Source of the DNA: Halobacteriales archaeon
Lineage (GTDB): Archaea > Thermoplasmatota > E2 > JACPAO01 > JAHFTW01
NCBI GenBank assembly: GCA_020201445.1
Contig: JAIVGU010000222.1
Coordinates: 1 to 6,239 of the forward strand
DNA length: 6,239 nt
Direction of reading: 5' to 3'
Position numbers and translations under genes: made by a program. The notes under the pieces were generated by a model. The model saw nothing but the letters and a program-made list of their open reading frames with translations. It was not told where the DNA came from and did no database searches. Below are positions 1 to 6,222 of this stretch, piece after piece. The stretch's first letter is position 1; every line of letters starts with the position of its first letter.

Positions 1-336
1 CGCTTCCACGGCGACCACTGGTTCGGGCTGTTCTGGGGCGCCTTCCCGTTCCTGACCGCCGCGTGGGCGATGGGGCAGCCTCTGGGACTGGCCGCGCTGG
101 CCGGGGCCGCGGCCTGCTATGCCCTGGCGATGCTCCAGCGCTCTCTCTCCACGCCCGCCCGGATGCTGCGCCGCCGCGTGGCCGCCGTGCGCGGCGAGCT
201 CATCCTTGCCACCGGCGAGGCGCAGCCCCTGGAGCGGGACACCCTGCTGGCGGCCCCGGAGAAAGCCCTCCGCTTCCTCTGCCTCGCCGTGCCGCTGCTG
301 GCGGCGGCCATCCTGCTGGCCCGACTGGCTGGCTGA
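1..336 (+). CDS. Membrane protein, C-terminal part (5' end outside window)
   Basis: The frame is open from the first base and ends at TGA 334-336, leaving 111 residues of a longer protein. Hydrophobic stretches lie at about residues 7-23 and 28-45. A basic, probably cytoplasmic segment follows (STPARMLRRRVAAVRGEL, about 50-67), then a polar stretch and a last hydrophobic helix at about 88-110 that ends almost at the C-terminus. I do not recognise a family. The ATG at 70 lies between the first two hydrophobic segments, and the frame upstream of it is equally coding-like, so it is probably not the true start. The next gene begins 9 nt after the stop on the same strand and is also a multi-pass membrane protein, so the two are probably co-transcribed and may act together at the membrane. 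That link is inference from position only. Confidence 0.7.
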   Translation, partial: RFHGDHWFGLFWGAFPFLTAAWAMGQPLGLAALAGAAACYALAMLQRSLSTPARMLRRRVAAVRGELILATGEAQPLERDTLLAAPEKALRFLCLAVPLLAAAILLARLAG

Positions 337-345
337 GCGCTGCGA

Positions 346-1476
346 ATGTCCCCGGGGGGCCGAACCTTCAAGAGGAACCCGCCCGTCGCGCAATGCATGG
401 GTCCCAGGACGCAGCACCCCTCCGGCCGCCTGCTTCCCTGGCCCCTCTTCTGCAGGGCTGTCCGCGCCTTCCCCGGTGGGCGGCGCGCCCCCCTCCGCAC
501 GTCGCTCCTGCTCTTCGCCCTGCCGTGGTCCCTCCTGCTGGCGCTCTTCCTGGCCCTGCGCTGGCGGGAGATTGCCCCGGCGGCCCTCTTCTCCTACCTC
601 GTGGGCACCCTCCTGTGGCTGCTGGCCCCGGGGCTGCTCTACCTCCACCACGTCCGCCACCTCCCCGCCTTTGCGGACGCCGCGGCGGAGGTGGCGCGGC
701 GGCAGGCGGACGTCCAGGACGCCTTGGCGGCGCGGACCCGCCGCTACCGCCGGCTCCAGGCGGCCTTCGCCGGCCCGCTGTTCGCCGTCGCGCTCCTGAC
801 CTACTGGCAACTCACGTCCTTCCTCTTCGCCGAGGGCGGCTTCCACGGCTGGACCGACCCGCTCTTCTGGAGTATCTTTGCCGCCTGGATGGCGTGGTTC
901 GGCCTCGTCGCTCTGCCGGGGCTGGCCAGCATCGTGCTGTCCCTGCGGGCCGTGTGCGACCTGGCCAGGGGCGGCCTCCGCCTCCGCCCCCTGCACGCGG
1001 ACGGCGTCGGCGGCCTCGCCGGGGTGGGCCGCTTCATCGTCCAGTCCACCCTGGGCATCTCGATGGCCTGCCTGTTCCTGCCCATGACGGTGGTGGCGCT
1101 GCCGCGCTCCCAGGCCCCCGCCGCGCTCGTCGTCACCATCGGGCTCATCGTCGGCGGGCTCATGGCCGCCGTGGCATGGCCCCTGAGCCGGATCCAGGGC
1201 GCCGCCTTGCGGGCCAAGCGGGAGGCGCTCGGCCGCCTGGAGCAGGACTACGAACGGCTCACCGGCCTGCTGCGGTCGCCGGCGTCGGCGGCCCCCAAGG
1301 GCAGCAACCTGGCGGCGCTGGCCCACCTCCGGCTGGAGGAGTCCGGGCTCCTGGTGCGCACCCCCACCCTCCCCATCCCGCTCAGCGCCTGGGCGCGCCT
1401 CGCCCTGCAAGCCCTCGTGCCGGTGCTCCTCTCGATGGCCCAGGCCGCCGTGAAGAGCCGGCTTCCCCTCCTCTGA
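346..1476 (+). CDS. Uncharacterised six-helix membrane protein with LHxDGVGGL motif
   Basis: This 376-aa integral membrane protein has hydrophobic segments near residues 52-71, 79-99, 143-161, 173-203, 230-252 and 259-279. A charged, heptad-like helix lies at about 108-141 between the second and third segments. Another (about 281-311, LGRLEQDYERL) follows the sixth, and a semi-hydrophobic C-terminal helix spans about 350-368. The motif PLHADGVGGL at 215-224, just after the fourth segment, resembles LHPDxxGGL-type motifs I recall from uncharacterised prokaryotic membrane proteins. I cannot name the family and assign no function. The start is uncertain. ATG 346 gives the longest form, but the first 45 or so codons include several A/T-ending and AGG codons unlike the rest, and there is no Shine-Dalgarno. 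The in-frame ATG at 397 is the alternative (359 aa). The neighbour 9 nt upstream is also a membrane protein. Confidence 0.75.
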   Translation: MSPGGRTFKRNPPVAQCMGPRTQHPSGRLLPWPLFCRAVRAFPGGRRAPLRTSLLLFALPWSLLLALFLALRWREIAPAALFSYLVGTLLWLLAPGLLYLHHVRHLPAFADAAAEVARRQADVQDALAARTRRYRRLQAAFAGPLFAVALLTYWQLTSFLFAEGGFHGWTDPLFWSIFAAWMAWFGLVALPGLASIVLSLRAVCDLARGGLRLRPLHADGVGGLAGVGRFIVQSTLGISMACLFLPMTVVALPRSQAPAALVVTIGLIVGGLMAAVAWPLSRIQGAALRAKREALGRLEQDYERLTGLLRSPASAAPKGSNLAALAHLRLEESGLLVRTPTLPIPLSAWARLALQALVPVLLSMAQAAVKSRLPLL

Positions 1477-1530
1477 GGCCCAGGCGGGAACACCCACCAG
1501 GCGGCGCGGGGCGGTCCGCCGACCCGTGCA

Positions 1531-1543
1531 ACAGGTTTTTCAT
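1531..1543 (+). promoter_or_regulatory. Candidate leaderless archaeal promoter (T-rich box)
   Basis: The 89-nt gap before the lipoprotein gene is GC-rich except for ACAGGTTTTTCAT. Its T-run is centred about 27 bp upstream of the ATG at 1566. That is where a TATA box sits when transcription starts at or next to the start codon, and no Shine-Dalgarno precedes this ATG. The same T-run could instead help terminate the upstream transcript, since archaeal termination often uses T-rich tracts. The match to a TATA box is imperfect, so this is an inference from position and composition. Confidence 0.4.
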
Positions 1544-1565
1544 CCCCCCGCGAGACTCTCCTGCC

Positions 1566-2561
1566 ATGCGTTTCCTGGTGGCGTTCGCTCTGACCGCGAC
1601 GGTCCTCGCGGGCTGCGCCTCGAAGGCGGCGCAGGAGCCCATCGACGACCTCGGCCTGCGCGCCACCCCCACCACGGGCGTCATCCGCGGCCTGGTGGTC
1701 GACCCCGCCATCCGTCCCATCGAGGGCGTCCAGGTCGTGCTGCCCGCCTCCGGCGGCGCCAAGGAGCGCTCCGCCACGACCAATGCCGACGGGCTGTTCG
1801 GCTTCGAGGCGGTCGACCCCGGCAGCCACTTCCTCCGGGTCAGCAAGCCCGGCTACGCCGACACGCAGCACTCGGTCCAGGTGGAGGCCGGCGACAGCGC
1901 GCCGCCGCTGGTGAAGGTGCAGCTCGCCGCCGTCCCCGGCGCCGCGCCCTACGTCCAGTCGTTCAAGTTCAACGGCTTCCTCGAGTGCGCCCTCTCGGCC
2001 GTCGCGCTGTGCAGCGCCTTCAACGGCCCCACCTGCGGCATGGACCCCGTTCCCTGCACCCCCAACGCCACCAACGACAACTTCGCCAACGTGGTGCCCA
2101 TCGAGAGGCCGCCCCAGCTCGTCCAGAGCGAGATGGTGTGGACGACCACCACGTCGGCCAGCGACCAGCTCTGGCTCTGGCACTCGCGCGCCGCCAAGGG
2201 AGACGGCTCCTACAACGGGAGCTGCAACTGCTGGGCGCAGGGCAAGTCGCCGCTGCTGATGGTGAGCAACGAGACCCAGGCGGCCGGCAACCACTACGGC
2301 ACCTGGCACGACCTCTACCTGCGGGTCTTCACCGGCAGCATCGAGGGCACGCGCAACCCGCTGGACAGCGCGCAGTGCTACCCCGGCGACCCCGCCCGGC
2401 CGGTCTTCGAGCCCCTGGGCCGCGACCCGAACGTCTACTGCGGCGGCCTCGGCTACAGCGTCGAGCAGAGCTTCACCACCTACACCCACGTCTTCTACGG
2501 CTTCCTGCCGCCAGTGGGATGGCGCTTCAGCGCGACGCCGGACGTCCCCGCGCCGCAGTAG
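1566..2561 (+). CDS. Secreted lipoprotein with carboxypeptidase-regulatory-like domain
   Basis: This 331-aa protein is probably anchored outside the cell membrane. It starts with a signal sequence ending in the lipobox LAGC, with the lipidation cysteine at residue 17, preceded by a short MR and a hydrophobic core. A short linker leads to a carboxypeptidase-regulatory-like (transthyretin-like) beta-sandwich at about 38-122. This shows the pattern GxVxDxxxxPIEGVQVVL, then TTNADGLFGF, then PGSHFLRVSKPGY. Such domains usually stiffen or bind at cell surfaces and are not themselves enzymes. The remaining 200 residues are rich in Trp, Tyr and Asn and carry eight cysteines (141, 149, 157, 164, 220, 222, 271, 292). 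The even number outside the cell suggests disulfides. I recognise no named domain in this part. Similar lipoproteins are, to my recollection, common in Thermoplasmatota metagenomes. The ATG at 1566 is chosen because it places the signal peptide correctly. The open frame far upstream overlaps the membrane-protein genes and is a shadow. Confidence 0.87.
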   Translation: MRFLVAFALTATVLAGCASKAAQEPIDDLGLRATPTTGVIRGLVVDPAIRPIEGVQVVLPASGGAKERSATTNADGLFGFEAVDPGSHFLRVSKPGYADTQHSVQVEAGDSAPPLVKVQLAAVPGAAPYVQSFKFNGFLECALSAVALCSAFNGPTCGMDPVPCTPNATNDNFANVVPIERPPQLVQSEMVWTTTTSASDQLWLWHSRAAKGDGSYNGSCNCWAQGKSPLLMVSNETQAAGNHYGTWHDLYLRVFTGSIEGTRNPLDSAQCYPGDPARPVFEPLGRDPNVYCGGLGYSVEQSFTTYTHVFYGFLPPVGWRFSATPDVPAPQ

Positions 2562-2589
2562 GCCCAGCGTCGCGGAAGGGCACAAGGCC

Positions 2590-2639
2590 GAGTCTTGGCG
2601 TTGGCGGGCCTCGCGGTCGGAAGGGCGATGCCAACACTC
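2590..2639. repeat. Imperfect inverted repeat in the gap before the CinA-like gene
   Basis: GAGTCTTGGC (2590-2599) and GCCAACACTC (2630-2639) are reverse complements at 9 of 10 positions, with 30 nt between them. A 9-bp direct repeat, CGGAAGGGC, also occurs at 2573-2581 and 2618-2626. The region lies between the lipoprotein stop (2561) and the GTG start at 2669. It could be an operator, an RNA hairpin ending the lipoprotein message, or chance in GC-rich DNA. No T-run follows the right arm, so a classic intrinsic terminator is not supported. Confidence 0.25.
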
Positions 2640-2668
2640 CCTTCAACCCCGCCGCGCCTGCCGCCGCC

Positions 2669-3454
2669 GTGAAGCGCCTGGGCTGCCTGGTGATCGCCGA
2701 CGAGGTGCTGGGCGGCCACGTCCACGAGTCCAACAGCCACTGGCTGGCCAGGCAGGCCAAGCCGATGGGCGTCAAGCTGGCGCGCGTCGAGGTGTGCAGC
2801 GACGACCTGCCCGACGTCGTGCGCTCGGTGCGCCGCTTCGTGCACGACCTCGACCTCGACTACGTGGTGACCTCGGGCGGGCTCGGCCCGACGCCGGACG
2901 ACCGCACCATGGAGGGGGTCGCGCAGGCGCTGGGCCTCCCGCCGGTGGCGCGCCCCGAGCACGTCGCCTGGATGCGCGAGCGCACCCGCATCGGGCACGA
3001 GCTGGGCTACTTCCGCAGCCCCGAGCCCAACGAGGGCCTGCTCAAGATGACGCGGCTGCCGCAGGGCGCCGAGGCGATGCCCAACGACGTCGGCACCGCG
3101 CTGGGCGCCATCGTCACCGTGCCGCCGCGGCCGGTGGTGCTGTTCACCCTACCCGGCGTGCCGCGCGAGTTCTACCGCATGTTCGACCAGTCGGTGCGCC
3201 CGCGCCTTGCGGCCAGCGCCCCCATCCACACCGAGGAGTTGGTGCTCTACACCGAGGAGTCCCGCCTCTACGGGACCCTGGCGCGGCTGGAGAAGGAGTT
3301 CCCCGGCGTCGTGCTGGGCAGCTACCCGGAGCAGGGGCAGATCCGCATCCGGGCCACCGGCGACGAGGCGCGGGCCAAGGAGCTCATCGCGAGGATGCGC
3401 GAGGCGGCCAAGGAGTACGTGACGCCGCAGGGACGGTTCGCCGGAAGCCGTTGA
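2669..3454 (+). CDS. CinA-like / molybdopterin-binding (MoCF) domain protein
   Basis: This 261-aa protein belongs to the COG1058-type CinA N-terminal family, related to the molybdopterin-binding domain of eukaryotic FAD synthase. The evidence is the order of motifs. A first beta strand is followed by ADEVLGGHVHESN (10-22), the counterpart of the GxELLxGxxxxTN motif. TSGGLGPTPDDRTMEGVAQALG follows at 68-89 as the nucleotide/cofactor-binding loop, with MPNDVGTALG at 137-146 and LPGVPREF at 161-168. The C-terminal part (about 200-255) matches the small alpha/beta domain after MoCF in archaeal members, with LGSYPEQGQIRIRATG. It lacks the C-terminal nicotinamide-nucleotide amidase domain of full-length bacterial CinA (about 415 aa), as is usual for archaea. 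The real substrate is not established. GTG 2669 is the only usual start codon in this frame between the lipoprotein stop and the first conserved strand. No Shine-Dalgarno is visible and only a weak CTTCAAC lies near -27, so it may be leaderless or co-transcribed with the lipoprotein. Confidence 0.9.
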   Translation: MKRLGCLVIADEVLGGHVHESNSHWLARQAKPMGVKLARVEVCSDDLPDVVRSVRRFVHDLDLDYVVTSGGLGPTPDDRTMEGVAQALGLPPVARPEHVAWMRERTRIGHELGYFRSPEPNEGLLKMTRLPQGAEAMPNDVGTALGAIVTVPPRPVVLFTLPGVPREFYRMFDQSVRPRLAASAPIHTEELVLYTEESRLYGTLARLEKEFPGVVLGSYPEQGQIRIRATGDEARAKELIARMREAAKEYVTPQGRFAGSR

Positions 3455-3479
3455 GCCCTGCGGATGGGTGGGCGACCCC

Positions 3480-3866
3480 TCAGGCGAACCCGCTGAAGTC
3501 CACCTGCACGACCGCCCCCTGCCACGCGACGAACAGCGTCGAATCCGGGGCGCCCGTCAGGTCGCGCAGCGTGGCCCGCATCTGCTCCACGCGGAGGCGG
3601 TTGAGTTCCTGGCTCGCGCCCTGCTGCACAGCGGTGCCCAGGTGGTCCTCCAGGAACGAGTCGCGGGTGTGGACGGCGCGGAAGTCGAGGTCGTGCACCG
3701 TCGCGTTGGCGGGGGGCGCGTCGATGCGCTGGAACGTCGCCGACACCGGAGGGAGACCGGCCTCGCGGGACTTGTAGAGGCCGACGATGAGGACCCCGAC
3801 GACGATGAGCGCGGCGAAGGCGATGGCGACGATGGTGCCGCTGACGAAGAGGGAGCGCGTCCTCAA
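3480..3866 (-). CDS. Small single-pass membrane protein of unknown function
   Basis: This 128-aa product starts with MRTRS and a strong transmembrane helix at about residues 7-30 (Ile/Val/Ala/Gly rich). A polar, probably extracytoplasmic domain of about 95 residues follows, with a helical middle (SQELNRLRVEQMRATLRDL) and a strand-like end (STLFVAWQGAVVQVDF). No family is recognised and there are no cysteines. The only workable start is TTG at 3866-3864, which overlaps the GTPase stop codon (TTGA). A weak GGGGA lies 9 nt upstream at 3880-3876. The overlap suggests translational coupling to the GTPase gene and, by inference, a shared process. Its stop is 25 nt from that of the convergent CinA-like gene. 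Support comes from the membrane helix exactly at the N-terminus, the tight packing, and the lack of a better frame on either strand here. Confidence 0.65.
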   Translation of the reverse strand: MRTRSLFVSGTIVAIAFAALIVVGVLIVGLYKSREAGLPPVSATFQRIDAPPANATVHDLDFRAVHTRDSFLEDHLGTAVQQGASQELNRLRVEQMRATLRDLTGAPDSTLFVAWQGAVVQVDFSGFA

Positions 3867-4696
3867 TTCAGGTCTTCCCCGAGGTCCCCCGGCTCTTCCT
3901 TGCCCTGGCCGAGGAAGGTGTCGTACTCCGGCGTGGCCTCCTCCGACTGGCCGACGGCGCCCTGCACGAGGGTGTAGAGGTCGTCCAGGCCGTCGCCCAC
4001 GGTGCCGCTGACGGGCAGCAGGACGTTGTCGAGCTTGAGGGTGTCCAGCAGCCGGGTCACCTGCGCCGCGAACTCCGTGCTCATGGTGGGCTCCTCGGCC
4101 AGGACGTCGGACTCCAGGGAGGTGGGGTCGGCGGCCCAGCCGCGGATGGTCTCCAGGCTGTCGGGGTCGATGCGGTCCGCCTTCGACAGCAGGAACACCA
4201 TGGGCTCGCTGAAGCGGAACAGCGTCGTCGAGCCGAGCAGGAGCTGGCTGGTGAAGCCGGTGGCGGTGCGCGCCAGGAAGGGGTCCATCAGGTAGGCGAT
4301 GACGCTCTGGCCCGGGTTCAGCGACGAGACGATGTGCTTGCCCGACTGGCGGAACACGAACAGCTCGATCTGGCCCGGCGTGTCGATGAGGACCTGGTCG
4401 GCGCGGAAGCCGTCGATTTCCTCCTTCACCTCGTCGAGGTTCATGGCGATCATGTCGGCCGCCGCGACCTGGGCGCCGTTGGGGCCGAGGCCGTGCTCCT
4501 CCATGATGTCGGAAATCTTCACCCAGTCGCGGATGTCGACGTCCGGCGTGTAGGGCAGCTTCTCGGCGCCGGGGTCGAGGTTGACGAGGACGGTGCCGAG
4601 GCCGTGCTGCTTGGCCCAGCGGTCGTAGGCCGCGACGAGCGTGGACTTGCCGGCGCCCGCGGTGCCGACGAAGTAGATGGTGGTCTCGCCCGCCAT
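3863..4696 (-). CDS. GPN-loop GTPase
   Basis: This cytoplasmic GTPase has 277 residues from ATG 4696, or 278 from the adjacent GTG 4699; positions below use the 278-residue form. The P-loop is GTAGAGKST (12-20). The NLDPGAEKLPY segment follows (40-50), then the family-defining Gly-Pro-Asn in GLGPNGA (70-76). DTPGQIELF spans 106-114 (G3), SKAD 172-175 (G4, with Ser where many GTPases have Asn) and PVSGTVGDGLDDL forms the C-terminal G5 region. These match archaeal GPN proteins such as Pyrococcus abyssi PAB0955, a homodimer in which the GPN loop reaches the partner's active site. Eukaryotic relatives (GPN1-3) help assemble and import RNA polymerase II, while the archaeal role is less clear. An acidic tail (about 253-278) follows the GTPase fold. 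The start overlaps the purD stop (TGATG), with AAGGTGG just upstream, so it is probably translated from the purD message. Confidence 0.95.
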   Translation of the reverse strand: MAGETTIYFVGTAGAGKSTLVAAYDRWAKQHGLGTVLVNLDPGAEKLPYTPDVDIRDWVKISDIMEEHGLGPNGAQVAAADMIAMNLDEVKEEIDGFRADQVLIDTPGQIELFVFRQSGKHIVSSLNPGQSVIAYLMDPFLARTATGFTSQLLLGSTTLFRFSEPMVFLLSKADRIDPDSLETIRGWAADPTSLESDVLAEEPTMSTEFAAQVTRLLDTLKLDNVLLPVSGTVGDGLDDLYTLVQGAVGQSEEATPEYDTFLGQGKEEPGDLGEDLN

Positions 4697-6222
4697 CACG
4701 CCACCTTGCGGATGCCCATGGGCGTGGGCTTGGCGCCCGCTTCAGCGCGCAGGGCGGCCATGTGCTCGACGCGGCGGTGCAGCAGCTCGGGGGAGCCGAT
4801 GTCGTGCCGGACGTGCAGACCCTCGCCGTGGACGTGGCGCAGGCTGGCCTCGCACGCCGCGTTGGCCGCCTCGATGGTGGCGCCGACGCCGAGGACCGCG
4901 AGCGTGCGGCTGGCGAGCGTCACGAGGGGGCCGCTCATCTGCTGCTCGAGCGCGCCCAGGAAGAGGACCCCGCCGGTGCGCTTGATGTTGAACTCGTCCA
5001 CCTGGACGTGGCGGCCCGCCTCCGGAGTGCCCTCGCCGTAGCCGCGGGGCACGACGTACTTGACCACGGTGGCGGCGGGCAGGAACCTGGCCTGCTGCCC
5101 GGCGAGGGTGCCGGTGGCCATCGCGGCGACGAGGGAGAGGTAGTCGGACTCCAGCAGGGCGAGGACGTTCATCACCTCGGGGTCGCCGAAGCGCGCGTTG
5201 ACCTCGATGACCTTGGGGCCGGCCGCGGTGAGCATGAACTGGCCGTAGATGGCGCCGACGTAGGGCGTGCCCTCCTTCCGGAGCGCGTCGACGAGGCCCT
5301 GCACGATGGCGACGGCGGCGTCGTAGTCGGCCCTGGGCAGGAACGGCAGCAGGCCGTCGGGGCAGGAGTAGCTCCCCATCCCGCCGGTGTTGGGGCCCTG
5401 GTCGCCCTCCAGCAGGCGCTTGTGGTCCTGCACGGCGGGCATGGGCAGCACGGTCATGCCGTCGGTGAACGCCATGACCGTGAACTCCTCGCCGCGGGCC
5501 AACTCCTCGAACTGGAGCGCGCCGCCGCCCTGCCGGCCCGCGAAGATGGCGCGGACGTACGCCTTGGCGCCGTCGAGGTCGGCGAAGTGGTCGCCGTGGA
5601 CCTGCACGCCCTTGCCGCCGGTGAGGCCGACGGGCTTGATGGCCCACACGGGGCCGTGCTCGTCCAGGAACTCCAGCGCGGCCCGCTCGTCGCTGAACGG
5701 GTGGAACGCGAGCTGGCCCGGGACCTTGTGGCGGGCCATCAGCTCGCGCATGAAGGTCTTCGAGGTCTCGACGCGCGCGGCGGCCTGGCTGGGGCTGGCC
5801 ACGGCGATGCCGGCGGCGCGCAGGGCGTCGGTGACGCCGGCCTCCAGGCTGGACTCGGGCCCGGTGACGGCGAGGTGGATTCTCTGCGAGCGCGCCCACG
5901 CCACGATGCCGGCGGCGTCGCGGTCGTCGAGGATCTTGAACCCGGTCGCTGACTTGGCGAGGCCAGGGTTGCGGTGCTTCATCACGACGAAGAGGTGGCA
6001 GCGCTGGCTGCGGCGCAGGGCGAGGGCCATCGCGTGCTCGCGGGCGCCGGAGCCGACCAGCAGGACGTTGAGGGCGCCCTGCGGCAGCGCGCCGGCGTGG
6101 ACCTTGCCCGGGCCGGCCATCGCTGGGGCCGCGCCGCTCGGGGGCGGGGGGGCGAGGCCGCGTGGGGCAGTGGGGTCGTAGACCTCGGTCTTGCCGGAGG
6201 GGCGCGGGGCCGCGGAGGGCAC
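4696..6222 (-). CDS. purD: Phosphoribosylamine--glycine ligase (GAR synthetase)
   Basis: This cytoplasmic enzyme joins phosphoribosylamine and glycine using ATP to give GAR, the second step of de novo purine synthesis. Counted from GTG 6222 (508 aa), the N-terminal domain opens with LNVLLVGSGAREHA (51-64), then NPGLAKSA and TGPESSLEAGVTDALRAAGI (120-139). The ATP-grasp domain contains AIKPVGLTGGKGV (194-206), FEELARGEEFTVMAF (238-252), QDHKRLLEGDQGPNTGGMGSY (265-285) and the metal-binding EVNARFGDPEVMN (340-352). The C-terminal domain ends with TLAVLGVGATIEAA and a DIG motif. All key motifs are intact. Conserved PurD sequence begins near residue 51, so the first 50 residues are a Pro/Ala-rich extension. 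ATG 6120 (residue 35) is the nearest alternative start and gives 474 aa, close to the usual 420-450. The frame is also open to 6239 with coding-like codon use, so the protein may start outside the window. It is the first gene visible in a three-gene overlapping cluster. Confidence 0.95.
   Translation of the reverse strand: MPSAAPRPSGKTEVYDPTAPRGLAPPPPSGAAPAMAGPGKVHAGALPQGALNVLLVGSGAREHAMALALRRSQRCHLFVVMKHRNPGLAKSATGFKILDDRDAAGIVAWARSQRIHLAVTGPESSLEAGVTDALRAAGIAVASPSQAAARVETSKTFMRELMARHKVPGQLAFHPFSDERAALEFLDEHGPVWAIKPVGLTGGKGVQVHGDHFADLDGAKAYVRAIFAGRQGGGALQFEELARGEEFTVMAFTDGMTVLPMPAVQDHKRLLEGDQGPNTGGMGSYSCPDGLLPFLPRADYDAAVAIVQGLVDALRKEGTPYVGAIYGQFMLTAAGPKVIEVNARFGDPEVMNVLALLESDYLSLVAAMATGTLAGQQARFLPAATVVKYVVPRGYGEGTPEAGRHVQVDEFNIKRTGGVLFLGALEQQMSGPLVTLASRTLAVLGVGATIEAANAACEASLRHVHGEGLHVRHDIGSPELLHRRVEHMAALRAEAGAKPTPMGIRKVA
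4701..4707 (-). promoter_or_regulatory. Shine-Dalgarno site of the GPN GTPase gene
   Basis: AAGGTGG lies inside the last purD codons and ends 4 nt before the ATG at 4696. It contains the GGTG core that pairs with the 3' end of archaeal 16S rRNA. Its spacing favours ATG 4696 over GTG 4699 as the start and fits re-initiation after purD. Confidence 0.5.

Noticed and set aside
63..1565. A very long open frame that would extend the lipoprotein by about 500 residues upstream.
   Set aside because: The product is Pro/Arg/Gly-rich and overlaps two membrane-protein genes in another frame. The signal peptide and lipobox fix the true start at 1566.
1248..2585. A 445-aa antisense frame across the lipoprotein gene.
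   Set aside because: The composition is Gly/Ala/Arg/Val-rich with no domain. It is the expected antisense shadow of a high-GC3 gene whose + strand product has clear motifs.
1526..2668. Upstream extension of the CinA-like frame through the lipoprotein gene.
   Set aside because: It is out of frame with the lipoprotein and of Arg/Pro-rich shadow composition. Conserved MoCF sequence begins directly after GTG 2669.
3455..3479. A terminator between the convergent CinA-like gene and the small membrane-protein gene.
   Set aside because: Only a very short GGG/CCC pairing is visible and there is no T-run on either strand, so nothing can be supported.
4762..5952. A 396-aa + strand frame opposite purD, and other long frames there.
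   Set aside because: These are low-complexity products opposite a fully recognisable PurD with intact motifs.
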